Positions 55,508 to 64,000 of a stretch of 64,000 bases of DNA are shown here, piece by piece; position 1 is the first letter of the stretch; each line of letters opens with the position of its first letter. Source of the DNA: Lederbergia citri (GTDB taxonomy: Bacteria > Bacillota > Bacilli > Bacillales > Bacillaceae_C). Location: the NCBI RefSeq assembly GCF_018343625.1, contig NZ_JAGYPG010000001.1, forward strand, positions 1,582,231 through 1,646,230, read 5' to 3'. Made by a program: the position numbers and the translations under genes. Below the pieces are notes generated by a model. The model was not told the DNA's origin. It searched no databases and saw only the letters and a program-made list of their open reading frames with translations.

Positions 55508-56314
55508 TCAGTCTTCTTTCTTATGATCCTTTGCTAAAATAAAGATTGGTTCTAATTTTCCATTTTCATAAATATACGAAAGTGCGGTAATCGGAACATT
55601 TCCTGAAGTAAAAAAGCTCATAGTTAATTCAGCTAATATATCGTAACCTGTTCCATTGCGAATATCCCCGATAATGAGTACATCCTGATGAGGGACAGCT
55701 ACCACCATATCGCCTTCAATCGTTTCCGCTTTTTCTTGGAGGAACTTGTCATTTAGTATCCTACTCGCATCATAACCATCGTTCGTGTTTAAGAAATAAA
55801 AATCATTTCCTGCAAGAGAATCTCTTTTCATTTCAGTAGACAACGATCTGACATTAAAACGGGCTATTTCACGAATTTTTTGCGGTTCAAGCCCCTCTTT
55901 TTCAATTAGGTTCTCATCTAACATTCGATATGTATTACCGAGATCCAAGGCGTAATATATTCTTGTTTCAGCCGTATGGTCATCTGTCATAAACGGAATG
56001 CCATCACTCGTTTCAACTGGAAAGGAAGTAGAGCGAATCACCGGGTATATTTTCTTTTCACTACCCGCTAAGCTTTGTTCTTTCCCCATTACCTCAAGGG
56101 CTTCTTCCACATAATAGACAACCTCATCAATCGCCTTTTCTTTATGCTCATGCCATTTTGCCACGATTCCAGGAAGGGCAACGTCAATCCCTTTCCCAGT
56201 TTCCTCGTTTTCAATACGAAGTGATTCTTTTTTGCGATCATATTTAAAAGAACGGCCTTGTTTTTCAAGCCTTTTCTCTAATTCTCTTCTTAATTTCTTT
56301 TCATCCATTTTCAT
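55508..56314 (-). CDS. ytpQ: YtpQ, DUF1444 protein
   Basis: 268-residue cytoplasmic protein of the DUF1444 family, function unknown. It starts [20 protein letters not shown], like B. subtilis MKMTSRKL. Three nearby ATGs exist; 56314 is eight bases from GGAGG. In B. subtilis it forms a conserved block with ytpR and ytpP, as here. Confidence 0.9.
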   Translation of the reverse strand: MKMDEKKLRRELEKRLEKQGRSFKYDRKKESLRIENEETGKGIDVALPGIVAKWHEHKEKAIDEVVYYVEEALEVMGKEQSLAGSEKKIYPVIRSTSFPVETSDGIPFMTDDHTAETRIYYALDLGNTYRMLDENLIEKEGLEPQKIREIARFNVRSLSTEMKRDSLAGNDFYFLNTNDGYDASRILNDKFLQEKAETIEGDMVVAVPHQDVLIIGDIRNGTGYDILAELTMSFFTSGNVPITALSYIYENGKLEPIFILAKDHKKED

Positions 56315-56385
56315 CATTCAACCCTCCTTGGGTGCAATACACTATCGTTTATTTTACATGAAACTGACTACAGTCTCAAAGAAAC

Positions 56386-56422
56386 AACAAAAAAACCTCC
56401 ACAGAATTTGCAGAGGTTTTGT
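56386..56422 (-). terminator. Terminator of ytpP
   Basis: AAAACCTC / GAGGTTTT stem with T7 on the minus strand. Confidence 0.88.
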
Positions 56423-56429
56423 AAATTAT

Positions 56430-56741
56430 TTATAGACCATTAATAAACTCTTCAATTTCTTCCAACGTCTTACGGTCCTTGCTGACGAAGCGTCCTACTT
56501 CCTCACCGTCATGATAAGCAATAAAGCTTGGAATTCCAAAAATATTTAGCTCGCCACATAAATCAATAAATTGATCGCGATCGACTTCAATGAATGTATA
56601 TTCTGGATAATCCGCCTCAAGTCTTGGCAAAAATGGTTCAATGAACCTGCAGTCTCCACACCAATCGGCAGAAAACATAAAGATTGTCCGTTCTTCATTT
56701 TTTAATGATTCGTATTGCTCTACGGATTGTAATTTTTCCAT
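56430..56741 (-). CDS. ytpP: YtpP, thioredoxin-like protein
   Basis: 103-residue thioredoxin fold. The active site is WCGDC (about 28-32), in place of the usual WCGPC, with cis-proline in FGIPSFIAYHDG. A thiol-disulfide role, perhaps bacillithiol- or stress-related, is likely. AGGAGG-type site before the ATG. Confidence 0.92.
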   Translation of the reverse strand: MEKLQSVEQYESLKNEERTIFMFSADWCGDCRFIEPFLPRLEADYPEYTFIEVDRDQFIDLCGELNIFGIPSFIAYHDGEEVGRFVSKDRKTLEEIEEFINGL

Positions 56742-56867
56742 CTCTTTTTCCTCCTATGTAGATTAACAATTGGCTAGTTAATCCAGCCATGCTTTTTAAA
56801 TTCCAATTTGTTTAAGCTTACCACAGCCAGACAAAAAATAAGGAGTAAAATGACTTGAAGAAAAACA

Positions 56868-57318
56868 AAAGCGCAAGCGCCTGTTCAGCGACTTACAGGC
56901 CCACAGGATGTGGGTCCGTCGACGTCGCCACAGGACGTGGCCGTTTTTAGTCGACGTTCCTCTTTAGGGTTCTAACGAGATAAAGGAAACACGATGAGCC
57001 ACGAAAAGCGGAAGGCGCCTGAATAAAAGAAGAAAGGCTAAGTACGCAACGTCCTGTTGCAGGCTCAGGCAGCGACGTCCTGTCGCTTCGCCTGCACTAG
57101 TACATCCATGTACGTCACAACGCCTTCCTGACCCGCATCCTGCGGGCCTCCGACAAGCAAATGTTCTGAGTCAAAAAAGTCGCTCTTTGACTTTATTGAC
57201 TCAGGTTATTTGACCTCGAGGGGCTGGCGCCTGTAACTGGACATTAAAAGGCGAGTCGATGTTGACTTATCGTAGGAAGAAACCGGAAGTTTGCTAGTCG
57301 CTAGGCGCTGGAGCTAGA
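56868..57318. repeat. Nested dispersed repeat: type B module inside type A
   Basis: The outer parts (56868-57015 and 57232-57318) are the inverted counterpart of the element at 24078-24288. The middle (about 57018-57232) is an inverted copy of the type B block at 39131-39305. GGCGCCTG occurs directly on each side of the inner module (about 57014 and 57229), like a target duplication. Hairpins: CCCACAGGATGTGGG, GCCACAGGACGTGGC, GCAACGTCCTGTTGC, GCGACGTCCTGTCGC, CCCGCATCCTGCGGG. No coding frame. Confidence 0.85.
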
Positions 57319-57370
57319 TGGGAACTACCTTCTTAAAAGTTATCCACAGTTTCCAATCTATAATTTCCTA

Positions 57371-57402
57371 TAAAAAAGAGACGGAATGCTCCGCCTCTAA
57401 AA
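57371..57402 (-). terminator. Terminator of the lipoprotein gene
   Basis: AGAGGCGGAGC-type hairpin with T6 on the minus strand, directly after the stop. Confidence 0.85.
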
Positions 57403-57406
57403 TTGT

Positions 57407-57916
57407 TTATTCTTTGATTGATGTAGAGTTAACGATTTTCATTAAAAGTTCGGCATCAGCAGCAAGTGTTTTTAAATCAGATTCTGTAGTGGCTTTAACC
57501 CCGCCAATCCCAACACTAACTTCGTACAGTTCTTTATCTGTTTCATTGATGACAATGTATCCAACTCGATCTTTATCTAAATAAGTTTTATTAACAATTA
57601 CTTTATTTGCATTCTCGACAACACCATCGTAAAGCGCTTTACTATCACTTTGTTCGTTAGGATTATAAAAAAGGATATAAGTGTGGTCTCCTTTTTTCAT
57701 AATAATATTATTTGGCGATTCATCTTTTATTGTAAATCCTGTTGGTAGATTGAACTTTATCGACTGAACCTCTTCATTGGCTTCTTCAGATTTTGCTTGA
57801 AAAGTCTTTTCAACGTTCGTCTCGGCTTTTACTTTTTCCTCATCTATCGATTTCCCGCAAGCTGCTATGATCAGAACACTAAACATGATCATGATGCTTG
57901 CTACTATTTTTTTCAT
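57407..57916 (-). CDS. Putative lipoprotein, family unknown
   Basis: 169 residues; signal peptide and lipobox (LIIAAC, cysteine 20). A charged linker then leads to a roughly 120-residue domain (NLPTGFTIKDESPNNIIMKK; DHTYILFYNPNEQSDSKALY) that could be PsbP/SRPBCC-like, but I do not recognise it. Monocistronic, between the nested repeat and the divergent ytoQ gene. Confidence 0.65.
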   Translation of the reverse strand: MKKIVASIMIMFSVLIIAACGKSIDEEKVKAETNVEKTFQAKSEEANEEVQSIKFNLPTGFTIKDESPNNIIMKKGDHTYILFYNPNEQSDSKALYDGVVENANKVIVNKTYLDKDRVGYIVINETDKELYEVSVGIGGVKATTESDLKTLAADAELLMKIVNSTSIKE

Positions 57917-58055
57917 GATCCTTCCCCCTATGTTACTAAACTCACATGTCTATCATACTACTCCTAAAAACCGCTTGACAACCCCAGGTACAGACAAAGA
58001 AACTATTGGAAAAAAATGATACAATGTCAGGTAGTACATATAGGAGGGATAAGTG

Positions 58056-58496
58056 ATGAGGTTAACCGTTTATTTAGCAGGTGAAATTCATAGTAACTGG
58101 CGCGAAGAAATTAAGGAAAAGGCTAAAGCATTGCAGCTTCCAGTTGATTTCGTGGGACCGATGGAAGATCATGATCGATCCGATGCAATCGGGGAAGAAA
58201 TACTCGGTGAACAGCCTAATGCCATATTCCGCGATGCTGCTGCTTCAAGTTTTAATAACTTACGAACCCAAGTGCTTATGCAAAAAGCTGATCTTGTTAT
58301 TGCTTTATTTGGTGAAAAGTTTAAACAGTGGAATACTGCTATGGATGCAAGTGCTGCAGTTGCACTCGGAAAACCATTAATTCTCATACGTCCTGAAGAA
58401 TTACACCATCCGCTAAAAGAATTATCCAGGAAAGCCAATGCAACCGTTGAAACAGTCAACCAAGCGATTAAAGCACTCGCTTATGTTTTTGAATAA
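58056..58496 (+). CDS. ytoQ: YtoQ family protein
   Basis: 146 residues starting RLTVYLAGEIHSNWREEI, the YtoQ signature; related in fold to nucleoside 2-deoxyribosyltransferases (VYLAGEI; ADLVIALFGEKFKQWNTAMD then ASAAVALGKPLI). Enzymatic role unproven. ATG 58056 lies seven bases after GGAGGG. Its terminator overlaps the end of the convergent gene. Confidence 0.9.
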   Translation: MRLTVYLAGEIHSNWREEIKEKAKALQLPVDFVGPMEDHDRSDAIGEEILGEQPNAIFRDAAASSFNNLRTQVLMQKADLVIALFGEKFKQWNTAMDASAAVALGKPLILIRPEELHHPLKELSRKANATVETVNQAIKALAYVFE

Positions 58497-58502
58497 TACA
58501 TG

Positions 58503-58538
58503 TTGGAGACTGGTTTATTTATGCCAGTCTCCTCTTTG
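58503..58538 (+). terminator. Terminator of ytoQ, inside the 3' end of the next gene
   Basis: GGAGACTGG / CCAGTCTCC stem followed by TCTTT; the hairpin covers the last seven or so codons of the convergent DUF84 gene. Confidence 0.75.
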
Positions 58539-59030
58539 TCCAACAAGTAATTTCATTATATGCATAAACATTTCATCGCGATTTACCATTCCATGTGTAA
58601 AAATTCCAATCGCACCTTCATTGGAACGCACATTCTTATTCTTACTATAATCCTCCATCACTGGACCTAGCTCTTCTCCCGCCCTCAAGCGTTCAGCAAT
58701 CTCCTCTGGCAGCTTAATTCTTGCTCCACCTGCAACAATCGTCTCCTTATCTCTTTCAGCTAACGCACCATAGTTTATTAAAAAAAGACCATGCTGCGTT
58801 TCTGTTACACCACCTTCAAGACCTATAGCAATATCTATATCCTCATGGGTTAAGCAAAACTCTGCTCGATTCATTGCCCCTGTCATTGTCTCTTCATCTG
58901 AAAACGGCATCCCACTTACATTCGATGGTGCATCTATAGGAAAAAGTTCGTTCTGATTGCCGATATCCCACAGAACGGTTTCAGCTGCTTTAATTTTTGC
59001 TGCATTTTTAGACCCAACTGCTATTTTCAT
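58515..59030 (-). CDS. DUF84-family non-canonical purine NTP phosphatase
   Basis: 171 residues of the inosine/xanthosine triphosphatase (YjjX-like) family: AVGSKNAAKIKAAETVL at the start, the GMPFSDEETMTGAMNRAEF motif and IAIGLEGGV. Expected to remove ITP/XTP from nucleotide pools. ATG 59030 lies seven bases after AAAGGAG; 18 in-frame codons upstream lack a start site. Lies 64 bases downstream of ytoP on the same strand. Confidence 0.82.
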   Translation of the reverse strand: MKIAVGSKNAAKIKAAETVLWDIGNQNELFPIDAPSNVSGMPFSDEETMTGAMNRAEFCLTHEDIDIAIGLEGGVTETQHGLFLINYGALAERDKETIVAGGARIKLPEEIAERLRAGEELGPVMEDYSKNKNVRSNEGAIGIFTHGMVNRDEMFMHIMKLLVGQRGDWHK

Positions 59031-59094
59031 GGTATGACTCCTTTTATTTTTTATTACATGGCAAAGAGGCGAAGTTTCCTTCACCTCATACTAC

Positions 59095-60165
59095 TTATTT
59101 TTTTTTAATAGATTCAACTGTGGCACGGTCGCTCGCTTTTACTAACTTCACAATGAGCTCTTTCGCTGCTGCATAATCATCAACATGGATAATCGATGCA
59201 TGTGTATGAATATAACGCGAGCAGATACCGATTACTCCACTTGGTACTCCTTCGTTAGAAAGGTGAACTTTCCCTGCATCAGTTCCACCTTGGGAAACGA
59301 AATACTGATAAGGAATATCATTTGATTCTGCCGTATCGAGAATAAATTCTCTGATCCCTTTATGAGTAACCATTGAACGGTCATATATTCTAAGCAATGC
59401 CCCTTTTCCAAGCTGGCCGAATTCATTTTTGTCGCCTGACATATCATTTGCAGGACTTGCATCAAGAGCAAAGAAAATATCAGGTTTAATCATATTTGCT
59501 GCAACTGTTGCCCCTCTTAACCCAACTTCTTCTTGAACATTCGCCCCGGAATAAAGGATGTTCGGGATTTTTTCATTCTTCAGTTCTTTCAAAAGCTCAA
59601 TCGATAATCCACATCCGTAGCGGTTATCCCATGATTTCGCCATAATTTTCTTTGGATTTGCCATTGGAGTAAACGGGCATAGTGGTACGATTTGCTGACC
59701 AGGTTTGATGCCGATTTTTTTAGCATCTTCTTTGTCATCAGCACCAATATCAATCATCATGTTTTTAACATCCATTGGCTTCTTCCGTTGCTCGTCACTA
59801 AGCAGATGGGGAGGAATAGATCCAATGACTCCGTCTACTGGTCCATTTTCGGTAATGATTTGAACACGTTGGGCTAATAATACTTGGCTCCACCAACCGC
59901 CAATCGTTTGAAAACGAATCATTCCATTTTCGGTAATATTCGTAACCATGAAACCAACTTCATCCATATGCCCCGCTACCATGACAGTTGGTCCTTGCTC
60001 ATCTCCACGCTTTACTCCAAAGATTCCGCCTAAACGGTCTTGGACCACTTCATCTGCATATTTTTCTAATTGCTCCCTCATGAAATTGCGCACAGCATGT
60101 TCATTTCCAGCAATCCCTGGGAGTTCAGTTAGTGTTTTAAATAAGTCCAGTGTCTCTTGGTTCAT
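59095..60165 (-). CDS. ytoP: M42-family aminopeptidase YtoP
   Basis: Metal-dependent aminopeptidase (tetrahedral TET type). 356 residues with metal ligands and catalytic residues in [12 protein letters not shown] (about 66), [21 protein letters not shown] (Glu pair about 213), [10 protein letters not shown] and [17 protein letters not shown] seven bases before the ATG. Same-strand neighbour of the DUF84 gene. Confidence 0.92.
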   Translation of the reverse strand: MNQETLDLFKTLTELPGIAGNEHAVRNFMREQLEKYADEVVQDRLGGIFGVKRGDEQGPTVMVAGHMDEVGFMVTNITENGMIRFQTIGGWWSQVLLAQRVQIITENGPVDGVIGSIPPHLLSDEQRKKPMDVKNMMIDIGADDKEDAKKIGIKPGQQIVPLCPFTPMANPKKIMAKSWDNRYGCGLSIELLKELKNEKIPNILYSGANVQEEVGLRGATVAANMIKPDIFFALDASPANDMSGDKNEFGQLGKGALLRIYDRSMVTHKGIREFILDTAESNDIPYQYFVSQGGTDAGKVHLSNEGVPSGVIGICSRYIHTHASIIHVDDYAAAKELIVKLVKASDRATVESIKKK

Positions 60166-60329
60166 TTATAGGCCTCCTGATCATTCCAATTTATGTACAC
60201 GTATTATTTTACAGAACTTGCAAATGACTTGCCATTAATCTGTATATAACTTTGGTCAATACTAATTGTCGAAGATTTAAACTATTTCCTGTATACTAAA
60301 ATTACTTATCAAATTCGGAGGTGCATCCG

Positions 60330-60641
60330 TTGGATTGGAAATCTTTTTTTGCTGGGGCGGCGGCTGGAATAGTCGGAGGTTATTGTTTAAGTAAAAAATT
60401 GAATGAGACAATGCCTTTATCTGGGGAAGAGGTTCTTGCAAATGTAAAGCGTGCCTTCAAAAAAGAAGGTAAAATCGATGGCTCCTGGCTGCAAATGAAG
60501 CCGGAGGATTATAAAAAATACGCCATTAAAACAAAGGTATATCGAGGTGGAATTTCAACGAGACAAGACGGAGAACGCCAGCAATATGAATTCATTGCTG
60601 ACGCTTATACAGGAAGCGTTCTTGATATAAATCCAATATAG
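60330..60641 (+). CDS. ytzB: YtzB, PepSY-domain protein
   Basis: 103 residues: an N-terminal hydrophobic segment (FFAGAAAGIVGGYCLSKK) that may anchor it in the membrane, then a PepSY domain (YKKYAIKTKVYRGGISTRQD; YEFIADAYTGSVLDI). PepSY domains often inhibit or chaperone proteases; the divergent neighbour is the aminopeptidase ytoP. TTG 60330, six bases after GGAGGTG, is the start; a GTG further upstream is within that site. Confidence 0.85.
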   Translation: MDWKSFFAGAAAGIVGGYCLSKKLNETMPLSGEEVLANVKRAFKKEGKIDGSWLQMKPEDYKKYAIKTKVYRGGISTRQDGERQQYEFIADAYTGSVLDINPI

Positions 60642-60669
60642 ATTTTGCGGTAAAATTATAAGTTTACCA

Positions 60670-60703
60670 AAATGGGGTCTCAATAACTCAATTGAGACCC
60701 CTT
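60670..60703 (+). terminator. Terminator of ytzB
   Basis: GGGGTCTCAAT / ATTGAGACCCC stem followed by TTGTT; it coincides with the first unit of array 4. Confidence 0.75.
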
Positions 60704-60910
60704 GTTAGAAAAATAATTAAAGCTAGAAACAATAGTAACCTAATTGATGCCACTCATTTTCGATTTCTCTCAACTATGAGAACTCAAATATCCGATTGAG
60801 ACCGGGAACTTGTGATTTATCTGAGGCACAAGGACTCAAAAACTCGATTGTGACCATCAACTTACTATTTTCCTCGTGCGGAAGGACTTAAACCTGATTT
60901 TGCGATCGAC
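60676..60910. repeat. Degenerate tandem array, about 52 bp period (array 4)
   Basis: Units of the type (G)ACTCAAn...ATTGAGACC start near 60676, 60728, 60781, 60833 and 60884. The ATTG anchors at 60691, 60743, 60796 and 60847 are spaced 52, 53 and 51. The sequence is much degraded. No coding frame; between the convergent genes ytzB and ytnP. Confidence 0.65.
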
Positions 60911-61005
60911 AAGACATCCGTACAATTAAAATGGTGTGTAAATAAATTTAAGTGGACCCGTGCCAACAATATTTTTTGAATTCAGTCTTAATGAATCGGT
61001 AAGAT

Positions 61006-61854
61006 TTATTCCTCCCTGTTTCTTTTCACCGAATCCACAATATTCCCTTCCTCGTCCCATTTCAAAGCACGATAATGTCCATCGTGATAAAAGGTGAACC
61101 AATTTCCAGCCTTCATGGTCGATGGAATCCATGCCTGTTTCGCTCTAATTGAATCCATTGGATAATCGTCATAAGCAAGGAGCCAGAGAACATTCTGATG
61201 TGCATGTGTCGGCATAAGATCCCCCATATGAACTAGACGCTCTCCTTCACTTTCAATCACAATGATTGAATGACCGTTACTATGTCCGCCTGTATGAATC
61301 ATCGTGATGGCACCTTCAATTTCTTGCCTTTCTTTAAAAGTTACTACTTGATTCTTAATCGGCTCCCAGTTTTCTTTCCAATATGTATTCTGCGAACGAA
61401 TATTTGGATTTCGTATTTCGTTCGATTCTACTTCGGATGTATAAATGACAGCATTTGGAAAAACAGAAGCATAACCGTCTCCATCAGGTTTTGTTAAACC
61501 ACAAGCATGATCAAAATGAAGATGTGTCATACAAATAATATCGATATCCTCAGGAGTTAATCTTAACTCGGCGAGAGACTCTGATATTTTTGACTCCTCT
61601 ATCACGCCAAAATTTCTTCTTTGTTTATCAGTCAATTTTCCGTTTCCGATGCCGGATTCTATCAATATATTTTTATCATTAATTTGTAAGAAAATGGGGT
61701 CTGTACGCAATTCAATTTGATTTTTTTCATTTACGGGATATTTTTTCGACCACAATGGTTTTGGGACAACCCCAAACATCGCGCCTCCATCCATATGAGT
61801 GACACCGCCGTTCAACCATTTTAAGGTAATGGCTCCTAGTTTAAAAACCTCCAT
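61006..61854 (-). CDS. ytnP: Metallo-beta-lactamase-fold lactonase YtnP
   Basis: 282 residues (B. subtilis YtnP is 281), a quorum-quenching N-acyl-homoserine lactonase homologue. The zinc site is [10 protein letters not shown] (about 113), with further histidines in [10 protein letters not shown] and aspartate in [14 protein letters not shown] 61854 gives [17 protein letters not shown]; a GTG three codons upstream is closer to GAAGG but too near. Substrate in this organism not proven. Confidence 0.88.
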   Translation of the reverse strand: MEVFKLGAITLKWLNGGVTHMDGGAMFGVVPKPLWSKKYPVNEKNQIELRTDPIFLQINDKNILIESGIGNGKLTDKQRRNFGVIEESKISESLAELRLTPEDIDIICMTHLHFDHACGLTKPDGDGYASVFPNAVIYTSEVESNEIRNPNIRSQNTYWKENWEPIKNQVVTFKERQEIEGAITMIHTGGHSNGHSIIVIESEGERLVHMGDLMPTHAHQNVLWLLAYDDYPMDSIRAKQAWIPSTMKAGNWFTFYHDGHYRALKWDEEGNIVDSVKRNREE

Positions 61855-61904
61855 GCTATCCACATCCTTCCATCTCTTTAGGTTGATTTTAACATTGATG
61901 GCTC

Positions 61905-61938
61905 ATAAAAAAAATCCACTAAAAGTTTTAGTGGATTC
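61905..61938 (-). terminator. Terminator of trmB
   Basis: AATCCACTAAAA / TTTTAGTGGATT hairpin with T8 on the minus strand. Confidence 0.92.
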
Positions 61939-61945
61939 TAGCAAA

Positions 61946-62581
61946 CTAGTATTTTACTTCACACCGATAAATCGGATGACCTTTCGATGAAAACTTCTCT
62001 TCATATTCTGTCATAATATTTCCTTCGAAATCACTCTTGTGCAAATCTAAACTTACAAATTTTAATCGGAGGCCAAAATTTGTAAAACTTACTAAAGAAT
62101 ATTCAAATAGTCCACGATTATCTGTTTTAAAATGAATCTCTCCATTATCGATTAAAATCTCTTCATATATTCGTAAAAAGGAGTCGTGAGTCAGCCGTCT
62201 TTTTTCATGACGATTTTTTGGCCATGGATCGGAAAAGTTTAAATAGATTCGTTCCACGTCACCTTTAGCAAAAAACTCTTGCAAATCCTCCCCATTCGTA
62301 TTCAACAATTTTACATTCGGAAGCTCAGCTTCAATCAATCGATCAAGTGCTGCTACAATCACACTTTCCTGAAGCTCAATCCCAATATAATTAATGTCTG
62401 GGTTGGCTTTCGCCATTTCAGTTACAAAACGTCCTTTTCCTGTACCTACTTCAATATGGACAGGCTGATTATTTTTAAACAACGCATCCCAGTTTCCTCG
62501 ATATTGCGCTGGATTCGGAATGACGTATTGTGGATAGTTCTCGATTTTTTCCTTTGCCCAAGGCTTATGTCTTAAACGCAT
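61946..62581 (-). CDS. trmB: tRNA (guanine-46-N7)-methyltransferase
   Basis: SAM-dependent enzyme making m7G46 in the tRNA variable loop. 211 residues: [12 protein letters not shown] (about 41, SAM motif I), [11 protein letters not shown], and the family signature [23 protein letters not shown] precedes the ATG. Position matches ytmQ/trmB next to ytzH and ytmP in B. subtilis. Confidence 0.95.
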   Translation of the reverse strand: MRLRHKPWAKEKIENYPQYVIPNPAQYRGNWDALFKNNQPVHIEVGTGKGRFVTEMAKANPDINYIGIELQESVIVAALDRLIEAELPNVKLLNTNGEDLQEFFAKGDVERIYLNFSDPWPKNRHEKRRLTHDSFLRIYEEILIDNGEIHFKTDNRGLFEYSLVSFTNFGLRLKFVSLDLHKSDFEGNIMTEYEEKFSSKGHPIYRCEVKY

Positions 62582-62675
62582 GTATGTTACACCTCATATA
62601 TATTTGTATGAATAAAAGAAGGCACTTCTCCGTACACTAGCAACAAAATGATTAGTGTAAAAAGGAGATTTCTTT

Positions 62676-62954
62676 ATGTCACTTAGCTACCAAGACCAAG
62701 TTAATTTACTTCAGGATATTTTGGTTAATCACCTAGAAGATTGCTGTGGTTCGGTTTCGGAATGTGAACAAATAGGAAGACTAGTAAAATCCTTGCTCGC
62801 CAATAATTCCGTATCCCCGGAACTGCAGCCGCTCCTGGAAGAAATTTATACTTATTGTCAGTCTGGGAAAAATTCTCCCGATCTCGAGAGTCATATAAAT
62901 GCCCACCAGGAAGAACTCTCCCAGTGGGTAGGTCAAATTAATTCTTATTCGTAG
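62676..62954 (+). CDS. ytzH: YtzH-like protein
   Basis: 92-residue, mostly helical cytoplasmic protein with three cysteines around CCGSVSEC. Function unknown; always found beside ytmP and trmB in Bacillus. AAAGGAG before the ATG. The 3' end overlaps that of ytmP by ten bases. Confidence 0.88.
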   Translation: MSLSYQDQVNLLQDILVNHLEDCCGSVSECEQIGRLVKSLLANNSVSPELQPLLEEIYTYCQSGKNSPDLESHINAHQEELSQWVGQINSYS

Positions 62955-63724
62955 TTAAAATGATCTAAATAATTAAGCCAATATTCCATTTCTCGGAATC
63001 GATTTTTGTTCTTATGCCATTGAATGGACAACAACGTATGAGCAATTGTATACCACTTCATTCTTATTTTAAGCTCGTCCGTCAATGGTTTTCCATATTG
63101 CTCGAGCCACTTCTCCCAATCGGTTTTCGGGATATACCAATGGAGAAGCAATCCAAGATCCATGGCTGGATCCGCAATCATCGCGCCATCCCAATCAATA
63201 AGATAGATTTTATTTTTATCAGAAATGAGCCAATTATTATGATTTACATCACCGTGGCAAACTGCCCATTCATTACATTCAATATTTAATACTTCTTTAT
63301 TTAGAAACGCATGAGCATCCTTCACCAATTTTACATTCTGTATTGCTTGATCAAGGGTGGAATCCACCTCATCAAGCATTTGGTAAGGACCGAAAGGAGT
63401 CTTTCCCATACGTGTAAGCATCATTAATAGAGGCTGCGAATCATGTATCTTTTTTAATAGTTTCGCTGCCCTCTTATCAGCCATTTCATTCGGTGTAAAC
63501 TCCCTGCCAATTAAATATTGCTGGGCCGTAATCACATCTCCATTTTCCATTCTTTTTGTCCAAATTAACTTCGGAACAATCCCCTCTGCCGATAACACAG
63601 CGAGAAATGGTGAAGAATTACGCTTTAGAAACAGCTTTTTATTATCTTTTTTTGCAAAAAAAGCTTCCCCTGTTGCCCCGCCAGCAGGAGTGATTTCCCA
63701 ATCCTGCCCTAATGAAAAATCCAC
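62945..63724 (-). CDS. ytmP: YtmP, choline-kinase/APH-type phosphotransferase
   Basis: 259-residue kinase-fold protein. Catalytic loop CHGDVNHNNWLI (about 172) and metal motif LIDWDGAMIADPAMDLG; N-terminal ATP-binding segment GGATGEAFFAKKD. Substrate unknown; probably a small metabolite. Convergent, with a ten-base overlap, to ytzH. Confidence 0.9.
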   Translation of the reverse strand: MDFSLGQDWEITPAGGATGEAFFAKKDNKKLFLKRNSSPFLAVLSAEGIVPKLIWTKRMENGDVITAQQYLIGREFTPNEMADKRAAKLLKKIHDSQPLLMMLTRMGKTPFGPYQMLDEVDSTLDQAIQNVKLVKDAHAFLNKEVLNIECNEWAVCHGDVNHNNWLISDKNKIYLIDWDGAMIADPAMDLGLLLHWYIPKTDWEKWLEQYGKPLTDELKIRMKWYTIAHTLLSIQWHKNKNRFREMEYWLNYLDHFNYE

Positions 63725-63789
63725 TTTATGTTCACCTTCGTTTATATCAACGGAGAAAATCCCCGAATTGTCGTAATAGCCCTATTCAA

Positions 63790-63835
63790 CAAAAAAAGAC
63801 AGCTATTGGAAAATATTCGACTACAATAGCTATCA
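63790..63835 (-). terminator. Terminator for the gene entering from the right edge
   Basis: GATAGCTATTG / CAATAGCTGTC hairpin with T7 on the minus strand, between the partial CDS at the edge and ytmP. Confidence 0.8.
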
Positions 63836-63918
63836 GTTATTAAATTTTATAACTAATCCTCATTTTTCGTCAAGACGTTTTTGAGGAAAACATAAAATAT
63901 AAAAAAGATTTTATTAGT

Positions 63919-64000
63919 TCATTCTGCATTTTGGATGAGTCTCCAGCTTTTGGGAGAAATATTTACATAAAAAGGAGTTTCTGCAATATCCTCCCCATCA
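63919..64000 (-). CDS. C-terminal end of a gene cut by the window edge
   Basis: The minus-strand frame reads GEDIAETPFYVNISPKSWRL then IQNAE and TGA at 63921-63919. A terminator follows 85 bases later. In B. subtilis the next gene here is amyX (pullulanase) in the same direction, so this may be its end, but 27 codons are too few to tell. Confidence 0.4.
   Translation of the reverse strand, partial: DGEDIAETPFYVNISPKSWRLIQNAE

Noticed and set aside
57917..58052. Sigma-A promoter of ytoQ from TTGACA near 57974
   Set aside because: The nearest -10-like TACAAT is more than 30 bases away, far beyond a functional spacer.

Overview
The window is a low-GC Bacillaceae chromosome segment, probably Bacillus or a close relative such as Neobacillus. 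The call rests on gene order: thiI-nifZ-ezrA, refZ-ytsP-dgcP-rpsD, tyrS, acsA/acuABC, ccpA, ytxGH-murC-sftA, ytpRQP, ytoQ/ytoP/ytzB and ytnP-trmB-ytzH-ytmP follow the Bacillus subtilis backbone. Shine-Dalgarno sites are strong, many starts are GTG or TTG, and there is a T-box leader and a ribosomal-protein leader. No rRNA, tRNA or CRISPR was found.

Layout. 1-8.7 kb is backbone: tRNA thiolation and cysteine desulfurase, division regulators (EzrA, RefZ), a free-methionine-sulfoxide reductase, a diguanylate cyclase and rpsD. 8.7-24.3 kb is an accessory block between rpsD and tyrS, genes that I recall as neighbours in B. subtilis. It holds IS3-family debris, a DUF1062/S4-like gene behind a leader with a six-codon upstream ORF and terminator, an ECF sigma/anti-sigma pair, several decayed genes, a three-gene 2-aminoethylphosphonate pathway (PEP mutase, phosphonopyruvate decarboxylase, AEP transaminase) trailed by a broken ATP-grasp gene, and two tandem orphan histidine kinases. 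24.3-35.4 kb returns to backbone: T-box-tyrS, a class A penicillin-binding protein, acetyl-CoA synthetase with its acetylation/deacetylation operon acuABC, and ccpA. 35.7-44.2 kb has an FtsA-like ATPase with an unusual C-terminal half, ytxGH, murC, sftA and a YhcN-type lipoprotein. 44.3-54.7 kb is mixed: isoaspartyl dipeptidase, hydrolases, DinB, a compact APH/GNAT/Nudix/GyrI-like cluster, signal peptidase, lipoproteins, a universal stress protein and a frameshifted aldehyde dehydrogenase. 54.9-64 kb is backbone again.

Non-coding structure is the most unusual aspect. Four spacers between convergent genes carry degenerate tandem arrays with the same 51-53 bp period, about five helical turns. 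Two of these arrays share an 18-nt identical block in the same phase. A second family of long hairpin-rich dispersed repeats occurs three times (about 24.1, 39.1 and 56.9 kb). In the third copy one repeat type is nested inside the other and flanked by an 8-bp direct repeat. The best candidate for an undescribed regulatory system is the uORF/attenuator leader in front of the DUF1062/S4 gene.
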